A program made the position numbers and the translations under genes. From Oscillospiraceae bacterium (GTDB lineage Bacteria; Bacillota; Clostridia; Oscillospirales; WRJC01): a stretch of 35,318 nucleotides of DNA. Numbering within the stretch: position 1 is the stretch's first letter; every line of letters starts with the position of its first letter. The stretch covers positions 1-35,318 of the forward strand of contig WQYZ01000025.1 of the NCBI GenBank assembly GCA_009780985.1, written 5' to 3'. The notes beneath the pieces are model-generated. The model did no database searches. It had not been told where the DNA came from and saw nothing but the letters and a program-made list of their open reading frames with translations. This document shows, piece by piece, positions 14,945 through 23,663 of this stretch.

Positions 14945-15793
14945 ATGCAGGAATTAAAAGGTATGCCGGTCGTGAACATGCTGAACGAAAATTTTTTAAC
15001 GCAGACCGGAATATTAAAAACTAAAGGGATTACCCCCAGACTCGCGGCAGTGCGAATCGGCGAACGGGACGACGATATATCCTACGAAAAAGGAATAATA
15101 AAACGGTTTTCCGCAGTTAATGCCGAAGTTAAAATAACTGTTCTGCCGGCTGACGTATCTCAGAATGAACTCGAAGAAACGATAACGTCTCTTAATCATG
15201 ACAAAACTGTGCACGGAATATTATTATTCCGACCTTTGCCGAAACATCTTTCTTTAGAGCCAATAACGTTTATTATATCCAAAGATAAAGACGTAGACTG
15301 TATGGGAATAGTTAATACCGCCAACGTTTTTGCGGGCAATAAAAAGGGATATGCCCCCTGTACACCCCAAGGTGTAATTGAAATGCTCGACTATTACGGA
15401 ATCGACGTATCGGGTAAGAAAGCCGTGATTGTCGGTCGAAGTTTAGTTGCGGGGAAACCGCTCGCAATGCTGCTGCTTGATAAAAATGCAACGGTCACGA
15501 TTTGCCATACAAAAACGCTGAATCTCGCAAACGAATGTAAAACGGCGGATATACTGATATCCTGCGCGGGTGTCGCAAAAATGATAACTTCTGATTTCAC
15601 AAATCCCGACCAAACCGTTATCGACGTAGGCATTAATATGCTTGACGGAAAATTATGCGGCGACGTTGATTTTGATGATGTAAAAGATAAAGTGAAAGCT
15701 GTTACTCCCGTGCCCGGAGGAGTAGGAACAGTGACGACTTCCGTACTTTTAAAACATACGATAAACAGCGCGTTAAAAAATATTGATTTGTAG
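14945..15793 (+). CDS. folD: Methylenetetrahydrofolate dehydrogenase, FolD family, apparently cyclohydrolase-deficient
   Basis: The 282-residue protein has the FolD fold: an N-terminal folate domain, the Rossmann stretch KKAVIVGRSLVAGKPLAMLLLDKNATVTICHTKT, and the late PVPGGVGTVTT loop. In bifunctional FolD the motif YxxxK supplies the Lys needed for cyclohydrolase action; here the aligned text is SYEKGIIKRF, with Ile at that place. The Gln of the usual GILVQLPLP is also replaced (GILLFRPLP). The Asp of DKDVDC remains. I infer a dehydrogenase-only enzyme, with the next step done by FchA from the preceding gene. The cofactor preference is not determined. It ends 7 bp from the convergent creatininase-family gene, with no obvious terminator between them. 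Confidence 0.92.
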   Translation: MQELKGMPVVNMLNENFLTQTGILKTKGITPRLAAVRIGERDDDISYEKGIIKRFSAVNAEVKITVLPADVSQNELEETITSLNHDKTVHGILLFRPLPKHLSLEPITFIISKDKDVDCMGIVNTANVFAGNKKGYAPCTPQGVIEMLDYYGIDVSGKKAVIVGRSLVAGKPLAMLLLDKNATVTICHTKTLNLANECKTADILISCAGVAKMITSDFTNPDQTVIDVGINMLDGKLCGDVDFDDVKDKVKAVTPVPGGVGTVTTSVLLKHTINSALKNIDL

Positions 15794-15800
15794 GACGCGT

Positions 15801-16598
15801 CTATTTATTCGTCGTTAATTTTGCCAATTTTTCTCTGGCGAATTTTGCTAATCCCTCAATTTGCAGTTCAAAGCATGCTTTGCCTTCCTCGGTTGAGGCT
15901 TCATTTGCAGGTTTTCCTGTGCTGATTGCGAGATTAGGGTTTTCATACCCGTCGTTAGCCTGCAAATTTACCCGCCCGTCCGTCAGATACATCATCATAC
16001 TGGTTTCATAAAATCCGGCATGGTCTGAATACCGTTTCGGATTTTCTTTTTCCAATACCGTATATTCCATTGTAAAGCATACAGGTTCAGTCCCGTCGTC
16101 CGATTTCAATTCATAACATATTTCATCAAATAAATACTGCTGCGTTAAAGCATTATGACCAGAAACTATAATAACAAGTTTAAATCCCCTAGACAAATAA
16201 TTTTCGCAAGCCGCTTTGATAAACTTTTTCAAAATCTCGTCGGGCATTTTATAAAACGACCCCGGCAGTTGAAAGCCTGCAACGGCATCCATTCCGCACC
16301 CCAAACCGTATCCTAAATCCCTTGTGCCGTCCGTCGCGAAATAAATCGGCGGCATAACAACTCCGCCAGTCTTTTTCGCCGTTTCCACGCAGAGCGACTC
16401 CGCCTTTATGGTATCGCACCCAAGCGGGTTCTGACGCCCATGCCATTCGACGGTTCCCACAGGCTGAAACGCTACGGGGAATTGGTCGAGGATATTAAGC
16501 AGTTCGCCGGGACGGAGGTACTGTATCCGCACTTCTTCCGGTATCGGTTCGAAATGAACAGATTCTTTTACTTTTTCAGGTTCATAATATTTTTTCAT
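15801..16598 (-). CDS. Creatininase-family amidohydrolase
   Basis: This metal-dependent hydrolase of the creatininase/MftE fold has 265 residues. Visible metal-site motifs are PVGTVEWHGRQNPLGCDT (Glu, His, Asp), IIVSGHNALTQQ and HAGFYETSMMMYL (His and Glu). Members open cyclic or linear amides such as creatinine or precursor amides, but the substrate here is unknown. The second ATG (16598) is chosen: GGAGGT is 10 nt before it, while the track ATG at 16616 overlaps that ribosome site. It is the last of five closely spaced minus-strand genes and follows a WbsX/GH99-like protein by 38 nt, which may point to a modified sugar or amide substrate; this is inference. Confidence 0.85.
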   Translation of the reverse strand: MKKYYEPEKVKESVHFEPIPEEVRIQYLRPGELLNILDQFPVAFQPVGTVEWHGRQNPLGCDTIKAESLCVETAKKTGGVVMPPIYFATDGTRDLGYGLGCGMDAVAGFQLPGSFYKMPDEILKKFIKAACENYLSRGFKLVIIVSGHNALTQQYLFDEICYELKSDDGTEPVCFTMEYTVLEKENPKRYSDHAGFYETSMMMYLTDGRVNLQANDGYENPNLAISTGKPANEASTEEGKACFELQIEGLAKFAREKLAKLTTNK

Positions 16599-16636
16599 AA
16601 TTATTTTTACCTCCATTTATTGTTTATTATATTTCA

Positions 16637-17761
16637 TTACGTCAAAAAGACTTTTTTCACGGCTTCAAGATAACCATATCCGTACAAATCGTCCGGCAGC
16701 AAATACGACGTTTCTGTCCATTCGTTCCAACTGTTGATTGTTATAAGCGGCGGTTGGACCGGGTGAATGTCGGCATATTTTTTTGCGTGTCCAAGAGCTT
16801 TCGCAAAATTTTCGGGAGTGTTGTTTTTTACTATGCCGGGTTTGAATTCATAAAATCTCGGATTGTTGTCCCACCCTATCGAAACATGCGGGAAATATGG
16901 CTTTTTATATGTTTTTTCGTTGATTTCCCAGTGCCTGAGCACGTCTGCCACAATTTCGTTATAATCCCTGTCGATATTTACAAAATGAACAAATTGATAA
17001 TTGGTAAAACTGTCAAACCCCAGTTTATCAAAAAGTTCCTGCGTCGTTTCGGTTCTGCCTCTGTCAAATCCGCTTAAATCGCTTAAATTATGCGCGTAAT
17101 CTCCCCACTTTGTCAGTTGCAGGTGCAGACCATTCAAGCCGGATTTCACGCACTCGTTGCGAAACCAGTCAAGTGCGGAAACAGTGTTGTCAATCCCGTC
17201 AAGACCGCGTATCAGATTGTCTATGTCGTATATCATAAACACAGGCTTGCCGTCTATCTGATAATACAGCGGGGATTTGAAATATTTTTCTATGACGCGT
17301 TTTGCTATAATCTCAAACTCTTTTCTGTCAACCGCGCCGTCCCAGATTATATTATCCTGTTCCCATGAATTTCTTATATCCCATGTGTTGTTGGCTGTAT
17401 GATTTGCCCACATGAGATAAAATTTCATTTTGCCGTTATTTTTCGCTTTCAGAAAACCATCATTCAGACAGTTTTCCAGAAACGGACGCCTGTCATACCA
17501 GTACCAATCGTAGATAAAAACGTTTACGCCGTGGTCTGTGGCGGCTTCGATTTGCATTTCCATAACATACGGGTCAGCCTCGTTGACATATCCCCATAAA
17601 GGCTTGCGGGGCCATGAATGTTCCGGGAACTTTTTCACAGCATTTTTGACGGACTGCCATTCGCCTATACCCTCTGCCCAGAACATTCTTGTTCTTTTTT
17701 CGTCGCCGGTATATGCGGGCCATACATACGCCGCGACGTCGTATTTGTTTTTTGTTGACAT
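16637..17761 (-). CDS. WbsX/GH99-like glycan-active protein
   Basis: The 374-residue protein matches the WbsX family (glycoside-hydrolase-99-like TIM barrel) found in O-antigen and polysaccharide loci. Marks include an N-terminal YVWPAYTGDEKRTRMFWAEG, VNVFIYDWYWYDRRPFLE, YLMWANHTANNTWD, KPVFMIYDIDNL, and the typical end TINSWNEWTETSYLLPD...YGYGYLEAVK. GH99 enzymes cleave alpha-mannosides with inversion-free chemistry, but WbsX proteins are not well characterised, so neither hydrolase nor transferase action is certain. No signal peptide is seen, so it should be cytoplasmic. GGGAGA precedes the ATG. It follows the S41 peptidase gene by 40 nt. Confidence 0.83.
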   Translation of the reverse strand: MSTKNKYDVAAYVWPAYTGDEKRTRMFWAEGIGEWQSVKNAVKKFPEHSWPRKPLWGYVNEADPYVMEMQIEAATDHGVNVFIYDWYWYDRRPFLENCLNDGFLKAKNNGKMKFYLMWANHTANNTWDIRNSWEQDNIIWDGAVDRKEFEIIAKRVIEKYFKSPLYYQIDGKPVFMIYDIDNLIRGLDGIDNTVSALDWFRNECVKSGLNGLHLQLTKWGDYAHNLSDLSGFDRGRTETTQELFDKLGFDSFTNYQFVHFVNIDRDYNEIVADVLRHWEINEKTYKKPYFPHVSIGWDNNPRFYEFKPGIVKNNTPENFAKALGHAKKYADIHPVQPPLITINSWNEWTETSYLLPDDLYGYGYLEAVKKVFLT

Positions 17762-17801
17762 ATTTGCTCTCCCTAAATTTTATGTTTATTTATAATAATT
17801 T

Positions 17802-19025
17802 TCACTTCTCTGCAATCACGCGCAGACACGCGTTGAGCGGGGTTTCGCCGTCTTCGCATATATAGTCCGGCGGCGTGCCGTATTCCTCGTTGCATGAACC
17901 GTCGGCGTTAAGCACATACATAGTGCTGTATTCGAAAGTCAATCCGCTGTTTGGAAGCATAACTTCATTAGGAGCAATACCACCGTCGCTTCCTCCGCCG
18001 CCCCACATTGTGCCAACAATCGTCGCAAATCCGGTATTTTTGCAGAATGCCGCAAAAGTTTCGGAAGCGGACGTCACACTCTTGTCCACCAATAAATATA
18101 TATTGCCGTTAAACTGTTTCTCCCCTGTCGGGGATACGTCAATCGCATTTTTATACAGCCTGTCGAACATTTTTATATCATCGGTACTCACGCTTTTCAT
18201 TTCCTGAATAATTTCCGACGAAACAGCTAACCTGCTGAGACTAAGTCCGCATGTCGCACTAAGATAATTCCGGTTTTCATTTCCCGGTTTTACAAAAAAA
18301 TATTGATTATAGTCGAATTCTGTATTAATATTCGGCTGAACAATATTATCAATCCAATAGTTTATATCGCCGCCTGTGCTGCCGGTTATGTCGATAATCA
18401 GATTTTCGCAGTCTTTTATCTGCGAATAAAAATTGCTTATCTGTTTGTAATTTAATTCGATACATGATTTATTCATTAATTTTATCTTCATATAGGCTGT
18501 TTTACTGTCAATAATATTAAATGAAACGTTATCATCGACAGATATTACAGTAGCATACGTAGAAGGAAAGCCTATATAATTCAATTTCCCGCAGCCGTGA
18601 AATTCCGACAAACATTGGCTTATTATTTGACCGAAGGAATCCCAATTTATACTACCGTACTTCATAATTTCGTCGAGATATTTTTGTTTTACAGTATCTT
18701 TGTCAACGCCGTACTTTCTTTGAGCGACGCCAAAAAACGCGTAATTATCCTCAAGAACCTGCCACATATAGTTATAGTCCGCGACGGCTTCGTCCTGCGA
18801 TAAGACTAAACCGCCGACATCAAAAGTGTCGGTATCGGCGGTAAGTTGCGCGGTTGTCGGCTGCGTAGTAGTGGGTATAAACAACGCAATATCATTAGTG
18901 GTAGTATATGGATTTCCTTTGGTTGTCCGCTGATTCGCCGCGTCGTTGTTTAATTTCTGATTGTAAGCCGCTATTAATGCAATTACAACCAGAACAACGC
19001 CGACTATAATCAAATATTTTTTCAT
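17802..19025 (-). CDS. Membrane-anchored S41-family serine peptidase
   Basis: The 407-residue protein has a single N-terminal anchor (YLIIVGVVLVVIALIAAY) and a Thr-rich linker, so the catalytic part is outside. The peptidase shows the S41/tail-specific fold: LIIDITGSTGGDINYW, the nucleophile block IYLLVDKSVTSASETFAAFCK (Ser in SASE) and GTMWGGGGSDGG. There is no clear PDZ domain, unlike CtpA-type processing proteases. The C-terminal GTPPDYICEDGETPLNACL resembles the end of other S41 proteins, where a VEPDI/xPD motif precedes the last helix. AGAGGT is 5 nt before the ATG. It is spaced 14 nt from the unknown gene upstream and is likely cotranscribed with it. The substrate is unknown. Confidence 0.84.
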   Translation of the reverse strand: MKKYLIIVGVVLVVIALIAAYNQKLNNDAANQRTTKGNPYTTTNDIALFIPTTTQPTTAQLTADTDTFDVGGLVLSQDEAVADYNYMWQVLEDNYAFFGVAQRKYGVDKDTVKQKYLDEIMKYGSINWDSFGQIISQCLSEFHGCGKLNYIGFPSTYATVISVDDNVSFNIIDSKTAYMKIKLMNKSCIELNYKQISNFYSQIKDCENLIIDITGSTGGDINYWIDNIVQPNINTEFDYNQYFFVKPGNENRNYLSATCGLSLSRLAVSSEIIQEMKSVSTDDIKMFDRLYKNAIDVSPTGEKQFNGNIYLLVDKSVTSASETFAAFCKNTGFATIVGTMWGGGGSDGGIAPNEVMLPNSGLTFEYSTMYVLNADGSCNEEYGTPPDYICEDGETPLNACLRVIAEK

Positions 19026-19039
19026 ACGATACCTCTAAG

Positions 19040-20020
19040 TTAAAAATCAATCTTAGCATTGTGTAAAATTTGTAATACTTTGAAATATATATCTATCTTT
19101 TCGCTCAGTTCTTCTATTTTCAAGTTTCCAATCAATGAATTATCTAACACCCGTTCTGCGAGTTTTTCTGCCTGCCTGAAATAATATGGGATTTTTTCAA
19201 TATCGCATATTTTGCATAAATAATTGTAATCTCTAAACCAAAATCCTCTGCCCTTTAGAAATTCACAACAATCATCTGAATAATGGAATAATTCGTATGA
19301 ACAAATCGGAGCGACATAATGATTATTATAATAGCCAAAAATGTTTGGAATAGGCGCAAGCCGCGCGACATTTTCCATAGCGGCTGTTATTATATCCGCC
19401 GCTCGCAGTGTTTTCCAGTTTAGCGACGACCCAAGAAGAATGAAATCAGACGGCCATGGGAAAGCGTTATCTTTATCCTTGAGCCATGCTCTTGCTCCAT
19501 TAAATTTCGCCGTTTTAATCTCTCTTGACACTTCGTCCAATGAATCGATATTTATCGCCTTTTGATATTTATCTATAAGTTCATTTTGAAACTTTACAAG
19601 TAGTTCATCCGCCGTTTCGCCTGCGATATGAAGGTTCGCAAGCGTCTGTACCCTGCTGAAATGAAATTTTTCTACAGGAGGATAAGAGCGTTTATCTTTC
19701 GTCGGGTTTACGTCTATCAGCAAGGCTTGTTTTGCTTTTTGCATAAATACATGATTCGGCTCTACCCCAAGTTCTCTCAACTTCGCAACACTTCCGTCCA
19801 TTGCGTCACCTGCTCCTCCATGAAGATAAATCCCGAACCAACCGTCGTCATTTTGCTTTTTCAAAATTTGACATACTTCTTTTGAATTTACAATCTGCTC
19901 CTGTAAATCAAGCATATCCGGATTATTTTTATCAATAGATAAAATATCGCGGTTAATAATATATTTTTGTGCCGCAGTGCCATTTGTCTGTATCAGTTCG
20001 ATTATTTCGTGCTTTTTCAT
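19040..20020 (-). CDS. Uncharacterised cytoplasmic protein
   Basis: I do not recognise this 326-residue protein. It has no signal peptide or membrane helix and looks mostly alpha-helical. The segment ILKKQNDDGWFGIYLHGGAGDAMDGS carries a QNDDGWFG pattern seen in alpha-toroid proteins such as prenyltransferase/squalene-cyclase-like repeats, but only once, so this is a weak hint. A later region rich in aromatic and Cys residues (SYELFHYSDDCCEFLKGRGFWFRDYNYLCKICD) might bind a metal. GTAGGTG is 7 nt before the ATG. It lies 14 nt upstream of the S41 peptidase gene and 37 nt after the NfeD gene, so the three are probably one transcript. Confidence 0.6.
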   Translation of the reverse strand: MKKHEIIELIQTNGTAAQKYIINRDILSIDKNNPDMLDLQEQIVNSKEVCQILKKQNDDGWFGIYLHGGAGDAMDGSVAKLRELGVEPNHVFMQKAKQALLIDVNPTKDKRSYPPVEKFHFSRVQTLANLHIAGETADELLVKFQNELIDKYQKAINIDSLDEVSREIKTAKFNGARAWLKDKDNAFPWPSDFILLGSSLNWKTLRAADIITAAMENVARLAPIPNIFGYYNNHYVAPICSYELFHYSDDCCEFLKGRGFWFRDYNYLCKICDIEKIPYYFRQAEKLAERVLDNSLIGNLKIEELSEKIDIYFKVLQILHNAKIDF

Positions 20021-20057
20021 AGTATTACACCTACAAATATGATTTTATTTATCATTA

Positions 20058-20495
20058 TTATCTCGAACAGATTGCTTTTACGCCGTCTGTTCCGACTATG
20101 CTTACAACGAGCCCGCTTTCGTATATAATATCGTCGTCTTCGGACTTTGCAGTCCATGTTGCGCCGTTAATTCTCACTGCGCCGGTATTTTTGAAATTGT
20201 TTATTTCTTCCGTAACTATCGCGGTCTTGCCTATAACAGAATTATAATTTGTACTGACCGCTTTAAATTTTATAAATTTTTTAAAAATTGTCCGTGACAA
20301 AATCAATAATATTAATGCTATAATAAAAAAGACTAAAACCTGCGTCCAGACATCTACCGTCCCTGTCAGCGACAAAATGAAAGAAACAAGCGCCGCCGGT
20401 ATAAACCAAAATGCCGCCGCCGCGCGGGTGTAAAGCTCCAGTATAGACGCAAAAACTATGATGCCAATCCAAATGTACGGCATAATCTCGCCCAA
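20058..20495 (-). CDS. NfeD-family membrane protein
   Basis: The protein of about 145 residues has hydrophobic N-terminal segments (YIWIGIIVFASILELYT, FWFIPAALVSFILSL, TQVLVFFIIALILLIL). A soluble OB-fold-like tail follows, with SVIGKTAIVTEEI, GAVRINGATWTAKSEDD and GLVVSIVGTDGVKAIC, as in short NfeD proteins. NfeD proteins usually partner SPFH/flotillin proteins; no SPFH gene is next to it, but the YdjI-like SPFH gene lies in another operon here. The start is uncertain: TTG 20495 has TGAGGTG 7 nt upstream, ATG 20483 has only a weak site, and the track uses TTG 20510 within the ribosome site. It is probably the first gene of the five-gene minus-strand set. Confidence 0.82.
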   Translation of the reverse strand: MGEIMPYIWIGIIVFASILELYTRAAAAFWFIPAALVSFILSLTGTVDVWTQVLVFFIIALILLILSRTIFKKFIKFKAVSTNYNSVIGKTAIVTEEINNFKNTGAVRINGATWTAKSEDDDIIYESGLVVSIVGTDGVKAICSR

Positions 20496-20564
20496 ATTAA
20501 CACACCTCAATTTAATAATTCTAAATATTTTTTAATATTTACGTATATATTATATTTTATCACA

Positions 20565-20582
20565 TTTACAAAAATTTGTAAA
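20565..20582. repeat. 18-bp inverted repeat before the RluA-type gene
   Basis: TTTACAAA-aa-TTTGTAAA is a perfect inverted repeat in the divergent NfeD/RluA gap, directly overlapping the AAAGGAG ribosome site of the RluA-type gene. It could be an operator or a small RNA hairpin; in AT-rich DNA chance is possible. Confidence 0.45.
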
Positions 20583-20595
20583 GGAGAATATTGTT

Positions 20596-21570
20596 ATAAA
20601 AACAGTTATAATAAACAAAAACGACGCAAATCAACGTCTTGACAAATTTTTAAGCAAAACTTTTGAAAATCTCCCAATGTCTATGCTGTATAAGTTTATC
20701 CGCACAAAAAAAATAAAGGTAAACGGCAGACGCGCGGATATAAGTTATAAATTGACAGAAGGGGATGTTGTCGATTTATATATAAAAGACGATTTTCTGG
20801 TGACACCTGACAATAATCAGAGTTTTAAAAATATAGTCCCAAAAATAAAAATTTTATACGAAGACGAAAATATTCTGCTCGCGGATAAAAAGCCGGGAGT
20901 TATAGTCCACCCCGACGAAAATGAAGAAATAAACACGCTTATAAATCACATCACAGCATATCTGTATAAAAAAGGCGAATATAATCCGGACTTGGAAAAT
21001 TCTTTTTCTCCCGCTTTATGCAACAGAATCGACAGAAACACCGGAGGAATTGTGATATGCGCCAAGAATTCCGAAGCTCTGCGGATTATAAACGAAAAAA
21101 TAAAAAACAACGAAATAAAAAAGTCGTATCTATGCCTTGTTCACGGTATTCTGACCAAAAAAGAAGATTTGTTGACGGCGTATCACCGCAAAAATCCGGA
21201 TGATAATATAGTCGAAATAGATAAAAATAAATTCCCCGGGTCAAAAATCATACAGACAAAATATAAAGTCCTGAAAGAAAAAAACGGCATGTCGCTTCTT
21301 GAAGTCACGCTTGTCACTGGCAGAACACATCAAATCAGAGCGCATTTCGCGTATGTGAACCACCCGATTGTCGGCGACGGAAAATACTGTTTATCTCCGG
21401 AAATGAATAAATCAGACAGAAAAAAAGGCTTTTTTTCGCAGGCGTTGTATTCGTATAAAATGCAGTTTGATTTTTCTCCGGCTTCGTCTGCCGGGATATT
21501 GGATTACCTTGACGGCAAATTGTTCACAGTGGAAGATGTGGATTTTGCGCGGGAATTTATAGAAGATTAG
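20596..21570 (+). CDS. RluA-family pseudouridine synthase, probable AUA start
   Basis: The enzyme converts specific uridines of rRNA or tRNA to pseudouridine. The catalytic block is LCNRIDRNTGGIVICAKN, with the essential Asp in RID, followed by KSYLCLVHG, VTGRTHQIRAHFAYVNHPIVGD and the RluA-like end. The track begins at ATG 20677, which cuts the S4 RNA-binding domain in two. The frame stays open upstream and reads KTVIINKNDANQRLDKFLSKTF, the standard RluA/S4 opening. AAAGGAG (20580-20586) is 9 nt before an in-frame ATA at 20596; no ATG, GTG or TTG fits in frame there. I therefore propose AUA initiation, giving about 324 residues. Which RNA position it modifies cannot be told. Confidence 0.87.
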   Translation: MKTVIINKNDANQRLDKFLSKTFENLPMSMLYKFIRTKKIKVNGRRADISYKLTEGDVVDLYIKDDFLVTPDNNQSFKNIVPKIKILYEDENILLADKKPGVIVHPDENEEINTLINHITAYLYKKGEYNPDLENSFSPALCNRIDRNTGGIVICAKNSEALRIINEKIKNNEIKKSYLCLVHGILTKKEDLLTAYHRKNPDDNIVEIDKNKFPGSKIIQTKYKVLKEKNGMSLLEVTLVTGRTHQIRAHFAYVNHPIVGDGKYCLSPEMNKSDRKKGFFSQALYSYKMQFDFSPASSAGILDYLDGKLFTVEDVDFAREFIED

Positions 21571-21590
21571 AAAAATTTAAATTATCAGTA

Positions 21591-21619
21591 TTGTGTTATT
21601 CTGAAATTTGTGATATAAT
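21591..21619 (+). promoter_or_regulatory. Promoter of the WG-repeat protein gene
   Basis: TTGTGT (21591-21596) and a perfect TATAAT (21614-21619) are 17 nt apart, starting 20 nt after the RluA-type stop. The gene start is about 47 nt downstream of the -10 box. Confidence 0.68.
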
Positions 21620-21665
21620 CTATACGGTTAGATTTTATCAATTTGTTTACCAAAGAGGGATATTT

Positions 21666-23663
21666 ATGAGGAAGTACAAAAATATAGCCATACTGCCTGC
21701 TATGCTGATTATAACATTCGCGCTTGGATACTTTTCGTACATAGATATAAAAGATACAGATACGGAAGAAACGGGTTTGCCGAATTATGACGGTTCAACC
21801 GACATAGCTGTTGCCGCCGTCACGGAAATACCGCAGACATCGCAAATAACGCAGCCAACACAGCCGGCGCAGACTGAAAATATTTACGGTTATATGTCGG
21901 ACGACGGGGATTTATCCGCATGGAATATCATACCGGAAGTAAAAAAAAGATTTTTCACGGATTCAAATTTTGACATAGATAATATATCGAACAAAAATAC
22001 CACGCCGTACAAACCTCTTGAAAATTTTGAAAAGCTGAAAAATACCGAATATTTTAAAGCGTCTCCGAAAAACCGCGACGCTATGACAAGCGCGCAGTAC
22101 AGCGTTATAAAAACTTTGACAAGCGGCAATAAAATCGTAAACGTGTCGGTTAAAATAAACGATTCGGAAATATTGAATTATTATATTTTAACCGATAAAA
22201 ACGGCAAATGCCTTACTGAAATATTTTACGGCAGTCTTGAAGAATTTGAAAGCGGCGGCAAATATTTAAAAGGCGAATTACAACAGTTAAACGTCGCTGA
22301 TATAATAGACTCGGACACCGGAGAAATCGTAAAAGATTTTTATAACTGCGGCATATATCTGAGCCGCCCGAGCGTTTCCTCTAACGGACAGGCTCAAGAG
22401 CCGATGTATTCTTTCAGCGTTGGGCATACTTATTATTACGACGCTGAAAACGACCGGATTTATTCTCCGGAAGAAGCGGACGAATATAGCGGCGGCGGCA
22501 ATTTAGAGCAAAAGAGTTACGTCAAATGCGGTTATCTCAACAAAGATTTCAATATACTAATTCCGCCGGTTTACGATTCTATTATGCCGTGCGATGATAC
22601 ATATGAACACTTCGTATATTTTATTGACAGCAAGTATTTTATAGGCGATATAGACGGCAATCAGATTTCGGAATATCAGTACGATGCTCTGTGCTGGTAT
22701 TACGATTCATACGAGGGCAACGTCTACAGAGCGTTCAGGGACGGGAAATACTGTATTCTCGGTCCGGATTATAAAGAGATAGTTCCGCCGACCTACGACT
22801 TAATCGGGGTTTTCACCAATGGCTATGCCCCAGTCGTAGTCGGGGACGAAGCATATTACATAGACGGCAAAGGAAACAGAGTTGATGTTGAAACGGTAAA
22901 AAAAGCATATTTCGAAACTAATCCCGGAGACAGTGAAAGCGATTTTGACGCTAGTCTTCCCTACATATTTGAAAGCGATATAAATAAAAAAATAGAAAAA
23001 TATTTCAGTAATATGGAAATTTGGAATGCGCCAAACTTAAATTTACTTGATTTGACAAGCCTGTTGTCGCCTCCCTGCCCCATTGATTCCATACTCTACG
23101 AATATCCCACAGTCACCAACGAAATGATAAAAGGCGAGATGAAGTATACGCTCGGCGTTGACGATTCGTATTTTCCGGACGAAAAGATGCAGGAAATAAG
23201 AAAAGACAATGAAATGCGTTACGACCCCGAAACAGACAGTTATACATTTGAGCGACCGGACGGTTTTTATCCGCGTTATGTTCTTGACGGCGCGTTATTG
23301 AATGTGCATGACAAGGGCAGGGATATCTACGAAGCGCAGATTCTGCCGGTCGTCATTGACTATACGGACGCTATGGGGCGCGGGTCGGAAAACTTCGATT
23401 TTGGCTTGCCAACAGCGTTTGTTTTAGGAAACAGCGGCGAAAAATATTATATAGACAGTTTTTTATCTCCTGAAATTATCGCAAGATATGAGGAAGAGGA
23501 CTCTGCGTCCAGTGTCACATATAATTATTTTTATAATCTGAAAAAAGACGACCCGGAACTCAACACTTTAAAACAGGCGTATGAACAGTCGCTGGACAAG
23601 TACGAGACTTTGACGCTGACGTTTAAAATCACAGCGGGCGGGTTGATAAATCTTATGCAATAA
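21666..23663 (+). CDS. Membrane-anchored WG-repeat-like extracellular protein
   Basis: The 665-residue protein has one N-terminal membrane segment (IAILPAMLIITFALGYFSYI) and a Thr/Pro/Gln-rich linker, so most of it should lie outside the cell. The middle contains WG-type beta repeats: KCGYLNKDFNILIPPVYDSI, IDGNQISEYQYDAL, FRDGKYCILGPDYKEIVPPTYDLI and YYIDGKGNRV, matching the G-x-I-(D/N)-x-x-G-x-x-I-x-P-x-Y-D pattern. The last 200 residues have no family I recognise. The start at 21666 is chosen because AGAGGG is 6 nt upstream and it gives a clean signal-anchor; the track start at 21591 coincides with the -35 box. WG proteins are common surface proteins of unknown role. It has its own promoter. 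Confidence 0.78.
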   Translation: MRKYKNIAILPAMLIITFALGYFSYIDIKDTDTEETGLPNYDGSTDIAVAAVTEIPQTSQITQPTQPAQTENIYGYMSDDGDLSAWNIIPEVKKRFFTDSNFDIDNISNKNTTPYKPLENFEKLKNTEYFKASPKNRDAMTSAQYSVIKTLTSGNKIVNVSVKINDSEILNYYILTDKNGKCLTEIFYGSLEEFESGGKYLKGELQQLNVADIIDSDTGEIVKDFYNCGIYLSRPSVSSNGQAQEPMYSFSVGHTYYYDAENDRIYSPEEADEYSGGGNLEQKSYVKCGYLNKDFNILIPPVYDSIMPCDDTYEHFVYFIDSKYFIGDIDGNQISEYQYDALCWYYDSYEGNVYRAFRDGKYCILGPDYKEIVPPTYDLIGVFTNGYAPVVVGDEAYYIDGKGNRVDVETVKKAYFETNPGDSESDFDASLPYIFESDINKKIEKYFSNMEIWNAPNLNLLDLTSLLSPPCPIDSILYEYPTVTNEMIKGEMKYTLGVDDSYFPDEKMQEIRKDNEMRYDPETDSYTFERPDGFYPRYVLDGALLNVHDKGRDIYEAQILPVVIDYTDAMGRGSENFDFGLPTAFVLGNSGEKYYIDSFLSPEIIARYEEEDSASSVTYNYFYNLKKDDPELNTLKQAYEQSLDKYETLTLTFKITAGGLINLMQ

